A stretch of DNA of 64,000 nt, taken from NCBI GenBank assembly GCA_020636045.1, contig JACJYP010000006.1, positions 1 through 64,000 on the forward strand, written 5' to 3'. A program made the position numbers and the translations under genes. Of the stretch, positions 49,201 to 56,866 are shown piece after piece (position 1 is the first letter of the stretch; each line of letters begins with the position of its first letter). This DNA is from Lewinellaceae bacterium (GTDB lineage Bacteria; Bacteroidota; Bacteroidia; Chitinophagales; Saprospiraceae). The notes beneath the pieces are model-generated. The model was not told the origin of the DNA. It saw nothing but the letters and a program-made list of their open reading frames with translations, and searched no databases.

Positions 49201-49947
49201 TTAATTTTCAGGTGCGCCGGCGTCGATCCAGGCTTTCAGTTTGTCCAGCGTGCAGTCGTCCAGCCTGGCGCCGCCATTGGGCATCCAGTTGACGCTGCGC
49301 GTCACGGCTGCATAAAGCTTGCCATTTTGAGCGTAAGTCTTTACACCCGCATACGTGGACAGGTTGACACCACCCTGGGGTGCGCTGCCGCTATGGCAAC
49401 CCTGGCAACGCGCCTGTACGAGCGGCTGCACGAAGGCGCTGTATTTCACGCCGGCAGTTTCACATGCGCCCTGGTTCTCGTTGCAGCTGTTGTTTTTGGC
49501 GCCCTGCTGTATCCAGGTGCCGATCAGGTTGATCTGCTCCTGCGATAGCGGAGCTTTGCCGTAGGGCATCCGGTCGTCGGGATCGTCGTCGAGCAATGCG
49601 CGCATGAGCTTGTTCTCGCCCCAGTTGGGATCGGTGACGTGTTCTACCGTCGACATCAGACCGGCATAGGAACTCAGCACGACGCCGTCTTCCTTGTCGA
49701 CGGCGTTGTGGCAGCCCGATTCCGTACAATTGGAGATCAGGATCGGCAGGATCTGGTTCTGGAAATAAACGGAGTCGGGGTCGCAGGGCACTCCGGTTAC
49801 CGGATTGCCGCCGGGATTGCCCGGCGGATCGGGCAGGGTATCGGTCGGGTCGATGCCGCCGTTCAGGATCGGGTCGTGTTTGCATGCGAGTGCCGACAGC
49901 ACAAGCACCAGAACGGTGATCAAGGCAGGTAATCTGAATTGTTGCAT
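49201..49947 (-). CDS. Di-haem c-type cytochrome lipoprotein
   Basis: From the ATG at 49947 it is 248 residues. The signal peptide (ALITVLVLVLSALAC) ends at a lipidation Cys, followed by a Pro/Gly linker. There are two cytochrome-like halves. The first has NCTESGCHNA (a CxxxxCH variant) with DRMPYGKAPLSQEQ for the distal Met. The second has CQGCHSG (CxxCH) with WMPNGGARLDDC. Each half ends in a tryptophan-isoleucine/alanine helix (TWIQQGA, AWIDAGAPEN). This resembles planctomycete-type cytochrome c domains, common near outer-membrane redox genes. The first haem site is atypical, so its haem attachment should be tested before counting two haems. Confidence 0.82.
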   Translation of the reverse strand: MQQFRLPALITVLVLVLSALACKHDPILNGGIDPTDTLPDPPGNPGGNPVTGVPCDPDSVYFQNQILPILISNCTESGCHNAVDKEDGVVLSSYAGLMSTVEHVTDPNWGENKLMRALLDDDPDDRMPYGKAPLSQEQINLIGTWIQQGAKNNSCNENQGACETAGVKYSAFVQPLVQARCQGCHSGSAPQGGVNLSTYAGVKTYAQNGKLYAAVTRSVNWMPNGGARLDDCTLDKLKAWIDAGAPEN

Positions 49948-50069
49948 GTTGAAAACAAATTGCCGAAGGCAGGTGTTGGGAAGTACCGGATTGAGATGAT
50001 TTTGAAACGTAAAACTATTCGACAACTTTTGCTGCGGAAGGACTTACCTTACCGAACCCGGAAAAAGAC

Positions 50070-50210
50070 ATGCTGAACATGGAAAAAAAGCAATGGAAAG
50101 CCAGATTGCGGCAACTGGGTGTAGCCGGCGTGCTGTTTTTTACGATCAAGGGCATTCTGACCCTTACCGTTGGCGCCTGGCTGCTCAACCACCTCGGTTG
50201 CAGCGGGTGA
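50070..50210 (+). CDS. 46-residue single-helix membrane peptide
   Basis: The ATG at 50070 (a second ATG at 50079) gives 46 residues. A basic start (MEKKQWKARLRQLG) precedes one membrane helix (VAGVLFFTIKGILTLTVGAWLL) and a short tail. The pattern of a Lys/Arg-rich head, FFxIKG and a closing helix resembles short Bacteroidota peptides beside housekeeping genes. It lies between the cytochrome gene (minus) and uvrA, 77 bases ahead of the latter. It is too short for statistics; the basic-then-hydrophobic pattern is the main support. Confidence 0.5.
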   Translation: MLNMEKKQWKARLRQLGVAGVLFFTIKGILTLTVGAWLLNHLGCSG

Positions 50211-50287
50211 ATTGCGCCCTTTTTTCAAAAATTTGTTTTAAAAAGCCCGGGATTTTTCGCAAATTTGCGCCCTTACGCCGATAAGAA

Positions 50288-53161
50288 ATGACCGAGAGTA
50301 TCGCGAAACATAAAAAACCGTCTGCCGTCGAAGAAACCGACCTCGTCGACCCCGACCATATCACCATTAAAGGCGCCCGCACCAACAACCTGCGCAATGT
50401 CGACTTGCGGATTCCCAAGAATAAACTGGTGGTCGTAACAGGTGTCTCGGGCTCCGGAAAGTCTAGCATTACGATGGATACGCTCTACGCGGAAGGCCAG
50501 CGCCGCTACGTGGAAAGCCTGTCCAGCTACGCCCGGCAGTTCCTCGGGCGCATGAAAAAGCCCGATGTAGACTATATCAGGGGCATTTGTCCGGCTATCG
50601 CCATCGAGCAGCGCGTCACCACAGGAAACACGCGTTCTACGGTTGGCAGCATGACCGAGGTCTATGATTTTATGCGCCTGCTCTTTTCGCGGATCGGCAA
50701 GTTCTATTCCCCCGTGTCGGGCGAGATCGTCAAAAAGCACGAGGTCTCGGACGTGATCGACTTTATAAAGAGCCAGCCGGAAGGGACGCGCGGGCTGGTG
50801 TTGATCCCCTTCAGCCGGAAATACAAGGAGCGCACGCTCGAACAGGAATTAAACCTTTTGTTGCAAAAAGGCTACACCCGCCTTCAGTTCGAACAGGAAA
50901 CCCTGCGCATAGAAGATATCCTCGAAGGCGCCGAACCGCGTTTCGACATCAAACAGCCTGCCTACACCTGCAACGACCGGCAGTTGCGCATCCTCATCGA
51001 CCGTTTTTCGCTGTCGGGCATGGAGGAGAACGACTGGATGCGCTTGGCCGACTCGATCAATACCGCTTTTTACGAAAGCGAAGGCGAATGCTGGATACAG
51101 ATCGTTGACAGTAAAGCGGCTACCGCCAAATTCAACAACCGTTTCGAACTCGACGGCATTCAATTCCCCGAACCGACACCCCAACTCTTCAACTACAACA
51201 ACCCCTACGGCGCCTGCCCTACCTGCGAAGGCTACGGCCGCATTCTCGGCATCGACCGCGACAAAGTGGTGCCCGATAAAACCAAATCGGTGTACGACGG
51301 CGCGCTGGCGCCCTGGAAAGGCGAAAAATACGGCGAATGGCTGTCGCAACTGCTGCGGCAAGCGCACAAGTTCGATTTTCCGGTGCATACGCCTTTTGAG
51401 CACCTGAGCAAGGAACAGATCAGGCTGCTCTGGACAGGCAATGAATACTTCGAAGGCATCGACGCTTTTTTCAGGGAACTGGAAAGCAAGACCTACAAAA
51501 TACAAAACCGCGTCACGCTGGCACGCTACCGCGGCCGCACGATATGCCCCACCTGCGAAGGCGGACGCCTGCGGCAGGAGGCGCTGTGCGTGAAGATCGG
51601 CGGGAAAAACATATCCGACCTGACCGGCATTCCGCTGGATGAGGTGCTGGCATTTTTCAAGCAACTGGAACTGAGCGAGTACGATCGCCAGGTAGCGCGG
51701 CGGCTCTTGCTGGAGATCGACAACCGGCTTTCGTTCATGGTCGATCTCGGGCTGGGCTATCTCACCCTGGAACGCATTTCCAACACGCTTTCCGGCGGTG
51801 AAACGCAGCGCATCCACCTGACCCGCACCCTCGGCAGCAACCTCACCGCTTCCATGTACCTGCTCGATGAACCCTCGGTAGGCCTGCATCCGCGCGATAC
51901 CGGCCGCCTGGTAAAGGTGCTGAAAGACCTGCGCGATCTCGGTAATACCGTTGTGGTGGTAGAACACGAGGAGGAAGTGATCAAAAACGCTGACTTCCTC
52001 GTCGACATGGGCCCGGAGGCGGGCGTGCACGGCGGTCATGTCGTGTTTGCCGGCGATTTTTCAACGATCGACAAAGCTGCGCCGGAAAGCCTGACGGCGC
52101 GCTACATGTCGGGTGAATTGCATATCGCAACACCTGCCGACCGACGGCCCGCCAAAGAAATGCTGACGATAAAAGGCGCCCGGCAGCACAATCTCAAAAA
52201 CATCGACGTGCGCATTCCCCTGCACTGCCTCACGGTGGTGAGCGGTGTTTCGGGCTCGGGAAAAACGACGCTGGTGCGCGATATTTTTTATCCGGCCCTG
52301 CTACAGCACCTGCCCGAAAGTCCCGCCAAACAATCCGGCTTGTCCGACGGGCTGGAAGGGCCCGTTAAAAAAGTGACGCGGGTGGAATTCGTCAACCAAA
52401 GCCCGATCGGCAAAAGCAGCCGCTCCAACCCCGTTACCTACGTTAAGGCCTACGACTACATCCGCGACCTGTTCGCTTCGCAACAACTTTCGAAAATCAG
52501 GGGCTTTTTGCCGAAGCATTTCAGTTTCAACGTGGAAGGCGGCCGCTGCGAAACCTGCAAGGGCGAAGGCGAACAAGTGGTGGAAATGCAGTTTCTCGCC
52601 GACGTACACCTCGAATGCGAGGAATGCAAGGGCCGCCGCTTCAAGCAGGAAGTGCTCGACGTGGAATACAAGGGCAAAAACATCTTCGACGTGCTCAACA
52701 TGAGCATTGAAGAAGCACTGGCATTCTTCAAAGGCAATAAAGACATTATCGACCGCATACAGCCGCTGTACGACGTCGGCCTGGGCTATGTACAACTCGG
52801 CCAGTCCTCGTCCACGCTCTCGGGCGGCGAAGCGCAGCGTGTAAAACTGGCCTCTTTCCTCATCCGCGACAACGCGGCCGGCCACATTTTCTTCATCTTC
52901 GACGAGCCTACTACGGGGCTCCATTTCCACGACATTCAGAAACTGCTTAAAGCCATGAATGCCCTGGTGGAAAAAGGCCACTCAGTGCTGGTGGTGGAAC
53001 ACAACATGGAGGTGATCAAATCGGCCGACTGGATCGTCGACCTGGGGCCTGAAGGTGGAAAAGAAGGGGGGCACCTCGTGTATGAAGGCGCCCCCGAAGG
53101 TTTGGCAGATCAGCAAAACAGCCACACAGGCCGTTATTTGAAAGAAAAACTGGGTTCTTAG
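50288..53161 (+). CDS. uvrA: Excinuclease ABC subunit A
   Basis: This encodes 957 residues. It has two ABC ATPase halves, each with a split Walker A: VTGVSGSGKSSITMDTLYAEGQRRY in the first and VSGVSGSGKTTLVRDIFYPAL in the second. It also has LSGGETQRIHL and LSGGEAQRVKLAS signatures, and zinc modules CPTCEGYG/CPTCEGGRL and CETCKGEGEQ/CEECKGRRF. GLHPRDT and GLHFHDI are switch regions. UvrA dimer scans DNA for bulky damage and loads UvrB in nucleotide-excision repair. The start at 50288 is supported by HITIKGARTNNLRNVD near residue 24. It converges with the small membrane gene at 53158 (stops overlap by four bases). Confidence 0.98.
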   Translation: MTESIAKHKKPSAVEETDLVDPDHITIKGARTNNLRNVDLRIPKNKLVVVTGVSGSGKSSITMDTLYAEGQRRYVESLSSYARQFLGRMKKPDVDYIRGICPAIAIEQRVTTGNTRSTVGSMTEVYDFMRLLFSRIGKFYSPVSGEIVKKHEVSDVIDFIKSQPEGTRGLVLIPFSRKYKERTLEQELNLLLQKGYTRLQFEQETLRIEDILEGAEPRFDIKQPAYTCNDRQLRILIDRFSLSGMEENDWMRLADSINTAFYESEGECWIQIVDSKAATAKFNNRFELDGIQFPEPTPQLFNYNNPYGACPTCEGYGRILGIDRDKVVPDKTKSVYDGALAPWKGEKYGEWLSQLLRQAHKFDFPVHTPFEHLSKEQIRLLWTGNEYFEGIDAFFRELESKTYKIQNRVTLARYRGRTICPTCEGGRLRQEALCVKIGGKNISDLTGIPLDEVLAFFKQLELSEYDRQVARRLLLEIDNRLSFMVDLGLGYLTLERISNTLSGGETQRIHLTRTLGSNLTASMYLLDEPSVGLHPRDTGRLVKVLKDLRDLGNTVVVVEHEEEVIKNADFLVDMGPEAGVHGGHVVFAGDFSTIDKAAPESLTARYMSGELHIATPADRRPAKEMLTIKGARQHNLKNIDVRIPLHCLTVVSGVSGSGKTTLVRDIFYPALLQHLPESPAKQSGLSDGLEGPVKKVTRVEFVNQSPIGKSSRSNPVTYVKAYDYIRDLFASQQLSKIRGFLPKHFSFNVEGGRCETCKGEGEQVVEMQFLADVHLECEECKGRRFKQEVLDVEYKGKNIFDVLNMSIEEALAFFKGNKDIIDRIQPLYDVGLGYVQLGQSSSTLSGGEAQRVKLASFLIRDNAAGHIFFIFDEPTTGLHFHDIQKLLKAMNALVEKGHSVLVVEHNMEVIKSADWIVDLGPEGGKEGGHLVYEGAPEGLADQQNSHTGRYLKEKLGS

Positions 53162-53520
53162 GAGGGTATTCCCGGGTCTGGCTCATCCGCTTCTTTCTGT
53201 TCCTGAAAACGGTGACGTCCCCAGCGTTGCATAAATTTTTCCCGCTCTTCCGGCGACATACGTTGCCAGCGCTCGCGCATGTATTTTCCTCGCATGCGTG
53301 AACCGAAGCCACCACCCCAGCGGCGTGGCCCGAAACCTCCGGTGAGTAATCTTCCCAGGATCATCAATCCAAGGGTTTGCGTGAAGTTCAGGGCTGGCAA
53401 GCCGAATATCTCGACTGCAAGATGATTCCAGAGGAACATGGTGACACCGGTGAATACGAAAAAAAAGACCAGTGCGAAGGCGACGCCTTTAGCGACCCAT
53501 TGCCATTTTATATGTCTCAT
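53158..53520 (-). CDS. Membrane protein partnered with an ECF sigma gene
   Basis: This encodes 120 residues. Two membrane helices (VAKGVAFALVFFFVFTGVTMFLW and FTQTLGLMILGRLLTGGF) are followed by a Gly/Arg-rich and then charged tail, MRERWQRMSPEEREKFMQRWG. That tail, with its SPEEREKF heptad, recalls small metal-resistance or heavy-metal sensor proteins and some anti-sigma partners. It starts 28 bases after the stop of the sigma gene, on the same strand, so the two are likely co-transcribed. Direct anti-sigma action is an inference. Confidence 0.7.
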   Translation of the reverse strand: MRHIKWQWVAKGVAFALVFFFVFTGVTMFLWNHLAVEIFGLPALNFTQTLGLMILGRLLTGGFGPRRWGGGFGSRMRGKYMRERWQRMSPEEREKFMQRWGRHRFQEQKEADEPDPGIPS

Positions 53521-53548
53521 GTAATAACAAGTTTAAAAATTTAAAAAA

Positions 53549-54091
53549 TCAAGCGGGCCATTTCTCAAAATGACGGCGCAGATGCAATACTGCATATCGC
53601 TTGCGCGACAGCAGGGTATTGACAGATAATCCGCTTTTTTCCGATAATTCCTGAAAGGATATGCCGTAGAGTTCATGTGCGACAAACACTTCGCGCTGCT
53701 CGGCAGGTATCTGGCCAAGTATGTATTCCAGTTCTTCCCAAAATTCTTTTGTTTCCAACAGGGCATCCGGTAGGGTTTCCTCCAGCCAGCGATCAAAAAA
53801 CAGATCTTCTCCTTCATCCGATACATCCCCGGATCTGCTCAAATCGCTGAATGGCACATTTTTCTTCTTTCTGTAATAGTCCGTCACGCGGTTTCGGGCG
53901 GCAGTGAAAAGCCATTTACCTATCTCTTGTATTTCATCGAGGTCATTTTGCCTGGTCAGTTGTAGCCACACGTCCTGGGCAGCGTCTTCTGCTGCCTCGG
54001 CATCCCGAATTTTTGAGCGTACATAGCTCAGTAAGCGCTTGCTGTATCGGGCAAACCACTGACTGATGGTGAGATCGCGTTGCCGTGTCAT
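53549..54091 (-). CDS. ECF-type sigma-70 family factor
   Basis: From the ATG at 54091 it is 180 residues; a TTG five codons upstream is the alternative. Region 2: SQWFARYSKRLLSYVRSKIRDAEAAEDAAQDVWLQLTRQ and EIGKWLFTAARNRVTDYYRKKK. Region 4: LGQIPAEQREVFVAHELYGISFQELSEKSGLSVNTLLSRKRYAVLHLRRH. Regions 2 and 4 are complete. It directs polymerase to a regulon not visible here. The paired membrane gene downstream and the absence of a classical zinc-finger anti-sigma make it a minimal unit; the trigger is unknown. Confidence 0.9.
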   Translation of the reverse strand: MTRQRDLTISQWFARYSKRLLSYVRSKIRDAEAAEDAAQDVWLQLTRQNDLDEIQEIGKWLFTAARNRVTDYYRKKKNVPFSDLSRSGDVSDEGEDLFFDRWLEETLPDALLETKEFWEELEYILGQIPAEQREVFVAHELYGISFQELSEKSGLSVNTLLSRKRYAVLHLRRHFEKWPA

Positions 54092-54197
54092 AATGTCAAT
54101 ATCCAAAACACGCTGCCTTTATGATGGATGACGGATGAGCACCCTAAATATTTTAAAAGCATAAAAAAATTGCACAAAGTGCGATCGAAAAGCATTT

Positions 54198-54226
54198 TCC
54201 CGCCCACACAAAACATTCTACCTTTG
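54198..54226 (+). promoter_or_regulatory. Promoter element before the nucleotidyltransferase gene (TACCTTTG)
   Basis: TACCTTTG at 54219-54226 fits the -7 consensus. A TTTT ending at 54198, 20 bases upstream, is an imperfect -33. Start near 54233, leader about 75 bases. Confidence 0.55.
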
Positions 54227-54306
54227 GGCAAAACAATAACGGTCGACGGCGGTCGGTTGCCGGAAAAATCACTTTCCGGCTGCGCGCTGCGCATGACACC
54301 AAAAAA

Positions 54307-55308
54307 ATGAAAGTCGTTATCCCCGTTGCCGGCGCCGGAACGCGCCTGCGCCCCCACACCTACACACAACCCAAGCCGCTGATGCCGGTGGCGGGGAAGC
54401 CCATTATCCGCTTTATTGTCGACAAACTCGTGGATGCAGGGCTCACCGATTTCGTGTTTGTGATCGGCTACCTCGGCGAGAAGATCCGCGATTTTATAGA
54501 ACAGACTTACCCGGGATTGCAAACGGAGTTTGTGTACCAGGAAAGTCGTGAGGGTTCTGCGCACGCCATCTGGACGGCCCGCGAAGCCATCGAAGATGAA
54601 GACGAAGTGTTCATCGCTTTCGGCGACACGATCTTCGACGTCGACCTGAAGCAAATGCTGGATTGCCAGTATTCCTGTCTGGGCGTCAAGCAGGTAAGCG
54701 ACCCGCGCGAATTCGGCGTGGCCGAGATCGACGAAACGGGTTTTGCCATCCGTATGATCGAAAAGCCCCGCATCCCGAAATCCAACCTGGCGATCGTGGG
54801 TCTGTATAAAGTAAAAGAAGTGCCGGCGCTCCTGCGCGCGATCGATCATTTGATCCGGGAGGATATGCGTACGGTAGGCGAATTTCAGCTCACCGATGCC
54901 CTGCAACTGATGCTGGAGCAAGGCATCCGCTTCCAGACGCTGGCCGTGAACAACTGGTTCGACTGCGGGCGAAAAGAAGTGCTGCTCGAAACCAATGCCA
55001 TGCTGCTGAGCCGCCGCGGCTATGCCACCGACGAATTCAGCCTCCCGGAATTCGACAACACGATCTTTATCCATCCTGTCGCCGTTGGCGCCAACTGCCA
55101 GATTGCCAACAGCATCATCGGGCCGAACGTGACCATTGGCGACAACGTGACCATCAACTATTCCATCATAAAAGACAGCATTATCGGCAGCTTCGCCGCC
55201 CTTGACGATGTGGTGCTCAAACATTCCGTGATCGGCAGCGATGCCGGCGTGCGGGGCATGAACCTGAGCCTCAACATCGGCGACAATACGGAGATCGGGT
55301 TCGACTAA
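54307..55308 (+). CDS. Sugar-phosphate nucleotidyltransferase
   Basis: This encodes 333 residues. VIPVAGAGTRLRPHTYTQPKPLMPVAGKPI is the nucleotidyltransferase signature (G-x-G-T-R-L...KP). EGSAHAIWTAREAIEDEDEVFIAFGDTIFD supplies the metal-binding Asp, and NWFDCGRKEVLLETN the product site. From about residue 260, VAVGANCQIANSIIGPNVTIGDNVTINYSIIKDSIIG is a left-handed beta-helix tail. The reaction is NTP + sugar-1-phosphate to NDP-sugar, most like glucose-1-phosphate thymidylyl- or uridylyltransferases. The base and sugar cannot be fixed. It supplies sugars for glycans or envelope; the glycosyltransferase at the right edge may be a user, but they are not adjacent. Its stop overlaps the opposite gene's stop. 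Confidence 0.88.
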   Translation: MKVVIPVAGAGTRLRPHTYTQPKPLMPVAGKPIIRFIVDKLVDAGLTDFVFVIGYLGEKIRDFIEQTYPGLQTEFVYQESREGSAHAIWTAREAIEDEDEVFIAFGDTIFDVDLKQMLDCQYSCLGVKQVSDPREFGVAEIDETGFAIRMIEKPRIPKSNLAIVGLYKVKEVPALLRAIDHLIREDMRTVGEFQLTDALQLMLEQGIRFQTLAVNNWFDCGRKEVLLETNAMLLSRRGYATDEFSLPEFDNTIFIHPVAVGANCQIANSIIGPNVTIGDNVTINYSIIKDSIIGSFAALDDVVLKHSVIGSDAGVRGMNLSLNIGDNTEIGFD

Positions 55309-56711
55309 ACACCCAGTTGTTCGAGCAGCCAGGCGCGTTCCGCCACATCGGGCGTTGCGTCGATGGCCGTCCGCAGGGCCGCTGCCACGGCGCGATCTCT
55401 GCGGTCACGATCCATCAGTTTTTTGGTAAAAAGGATCAGGTTCTCGTTGGTGACGCGGTGGTAACCCAGGTTTTTCTGCCGCCGCAAATAGGCGGAAAAA
55501 CTCTGTAGCAGCGATTCGAGCGCCGACCACTCGCCGAGTTCGTAGTAACTGCGCAGCAGCATGCGCCGCGCATCGAGGTTGTTGAGCGGGTCTTCCAGAT
55601 CGACCTGCTGGAGCAGGGGCATGGCGCTGGCATAGTCGCGCTGCTGGAAACGCAGGTAAGCCAGGTTGTAGCGGTACAGGTTGTCGCGTTCGCGCAGGTG
55701 CAACCGGGTGCGGTATGTTTCGAGAAACTGCTCGGTCCATTCGTGCTCGCCAAGTGCGGCGCCCACGCGGATGATGTTTTTGTAGGTAAAACCGGACAGG
55801 ATGCCATTTTCTGTGAGAAAATCGCGCTCCAGCGCAGCCCGGTACAGTTCGAATGCTTCCCGCACATATGTTCTGTTGCCGGCGTTCATTCTTCGAATGC
55901 AACCATTGATGGCGATGAGATAAAGGCCGCGCATTTCGTCCGGCTTGAAGTTTTGCTCGTATTCGACGAGCAGGGTTTTCAGCCGTTCGAAGGGTTGTGT
56001 TGCTTCAGGCGACTGCAACATCTGATAAGCATAGTAATAAACGGCGATCGCCGGAACCTGTAACATGGTCTCCTGCCCGGCCGTTTCGAGGATCGCGTTC
56101 AACAAGTCGATGCGGTACGCCTGTCCGGCCACGGCCTGGTGCATGATGGCCGAACAGGCATGGCGCAGCATTTCCGATACATAGAAAGCCGTGAGTTCGT
56201 CGGGCAGTGGTTGCAGGTTGATGCGCGCGGAGCGCTCGCGCCGGGCGTCCCGTTCGAGTTTTTCCTGGTGGAGTTGATAGCGGCGGAAATGGTATTGCGC
56301 GTCGCGTATGATTTCGCGGTCTTCCGCATTGCTGGCGCGCTGCCACTCTTTTTCCGCGAGCGTATCCATGCCTCTGCTTCGGAGCGCACGCAGCAGGCAG
56401 CGTTGTTGTTCGGCCGGCTCGGTGCGCCATTCTTCCCAGGCCAGGTATTGGCGTATCACGTCAAGGAGGTACGACATGGTGTGTCGCAATAAAGTATTAT
56501 CGTACGGTTGCCCGGGAAAGGCTGCTGCAAACAATTGCTCCGCTCCCAGGGCGCCCCGGTCCGGCCGGTCGATCCGGCTTGCGAGATGGTCGAACAGGCG
56601 GGCGACTTCTTCGCGCCGGTTGAAACTGCCGCATCGAACGAAGTCGTGCAAGTGACGCAGATCTTTCGATTGAAGCTGGCTGACCGTGCGGAGCAGAAGC
56701 GAATTTGTCAT
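55305..56711 (-). CDS. Helical-repeat protein of unknown function
   Basis: This encodes 468 residues with no signal peptide and no membrane segment. Its composition is rich in Leu, Arg, Glu and Gln. Pairs of amphipathic helices recur (DAQYHFRRYQLHQEKLERDARRE, EAFELYRAALERDFLTEN, PLNNLDARRMLLRSYYELGEWSALESLLQSF), suggesting a TPR-like or alpha-solenoid fold. No catalytic motif was recognised. The start at 56711 is the first ATG. It lies back-to-back with the BNR protein gene (divergent) and overlaps the nucleotidyltransferase gene end by four bases. A cytoplasmic scaffold is the most that can be said. Confidence 0.6.
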   Translation of the reverse strand: MTNSLLLRTVSQLQSKDLRHLHDFVRCGSFNRREEVARLFDHLASRIDRPDRGALGAEQLFAAAFPGQPYDNTLLRHTMSYLLDVIRQYLAWEEWRTEPAEQQRCLLRALRSRGMDTLAEKEWQRASNAEDREIIRDAQYHFRRYQLHQEKLERDARRERSARINLQPLPDELTAFYVSEMLRHACSAIMHQAVAGQAYRIDLLNAILETAGQETMLQVPAIAVYYYAYQMLQSPEATQPFERLKTLLVEYEQNFKPDEMRGLYLIAINGCIRRMNAGNRTYVREAFELYRAALERDFLTENGILSGFTYKNIIRVGAALGEHEWTEQFLETYRTRLHLRERDNLYRYNLAYLRFQQRDYASAMPLLQQVDLEDPLNNLDARRMLLRSYYELGEWSALESLLQSFSAYLRRQKNLGYHRVTNENLILFTKKLMDRDRRDRAVAAALRTAIDATPDVAERAWLLEQLGV

Positions 56712-56866
56712 GCAATACTCGTTGTTTCGACAAAAATATTTTTAATATGCTAATAATCAATGTTTTAATATTTTTTAATTACGACAAATCGAATTTTTTG
56801 TATTTTTTCTTACTGTCAGTGAGCCCGAATTTTGGGGCAGGTTTTAAACGAAAAAACAATTTGCTC

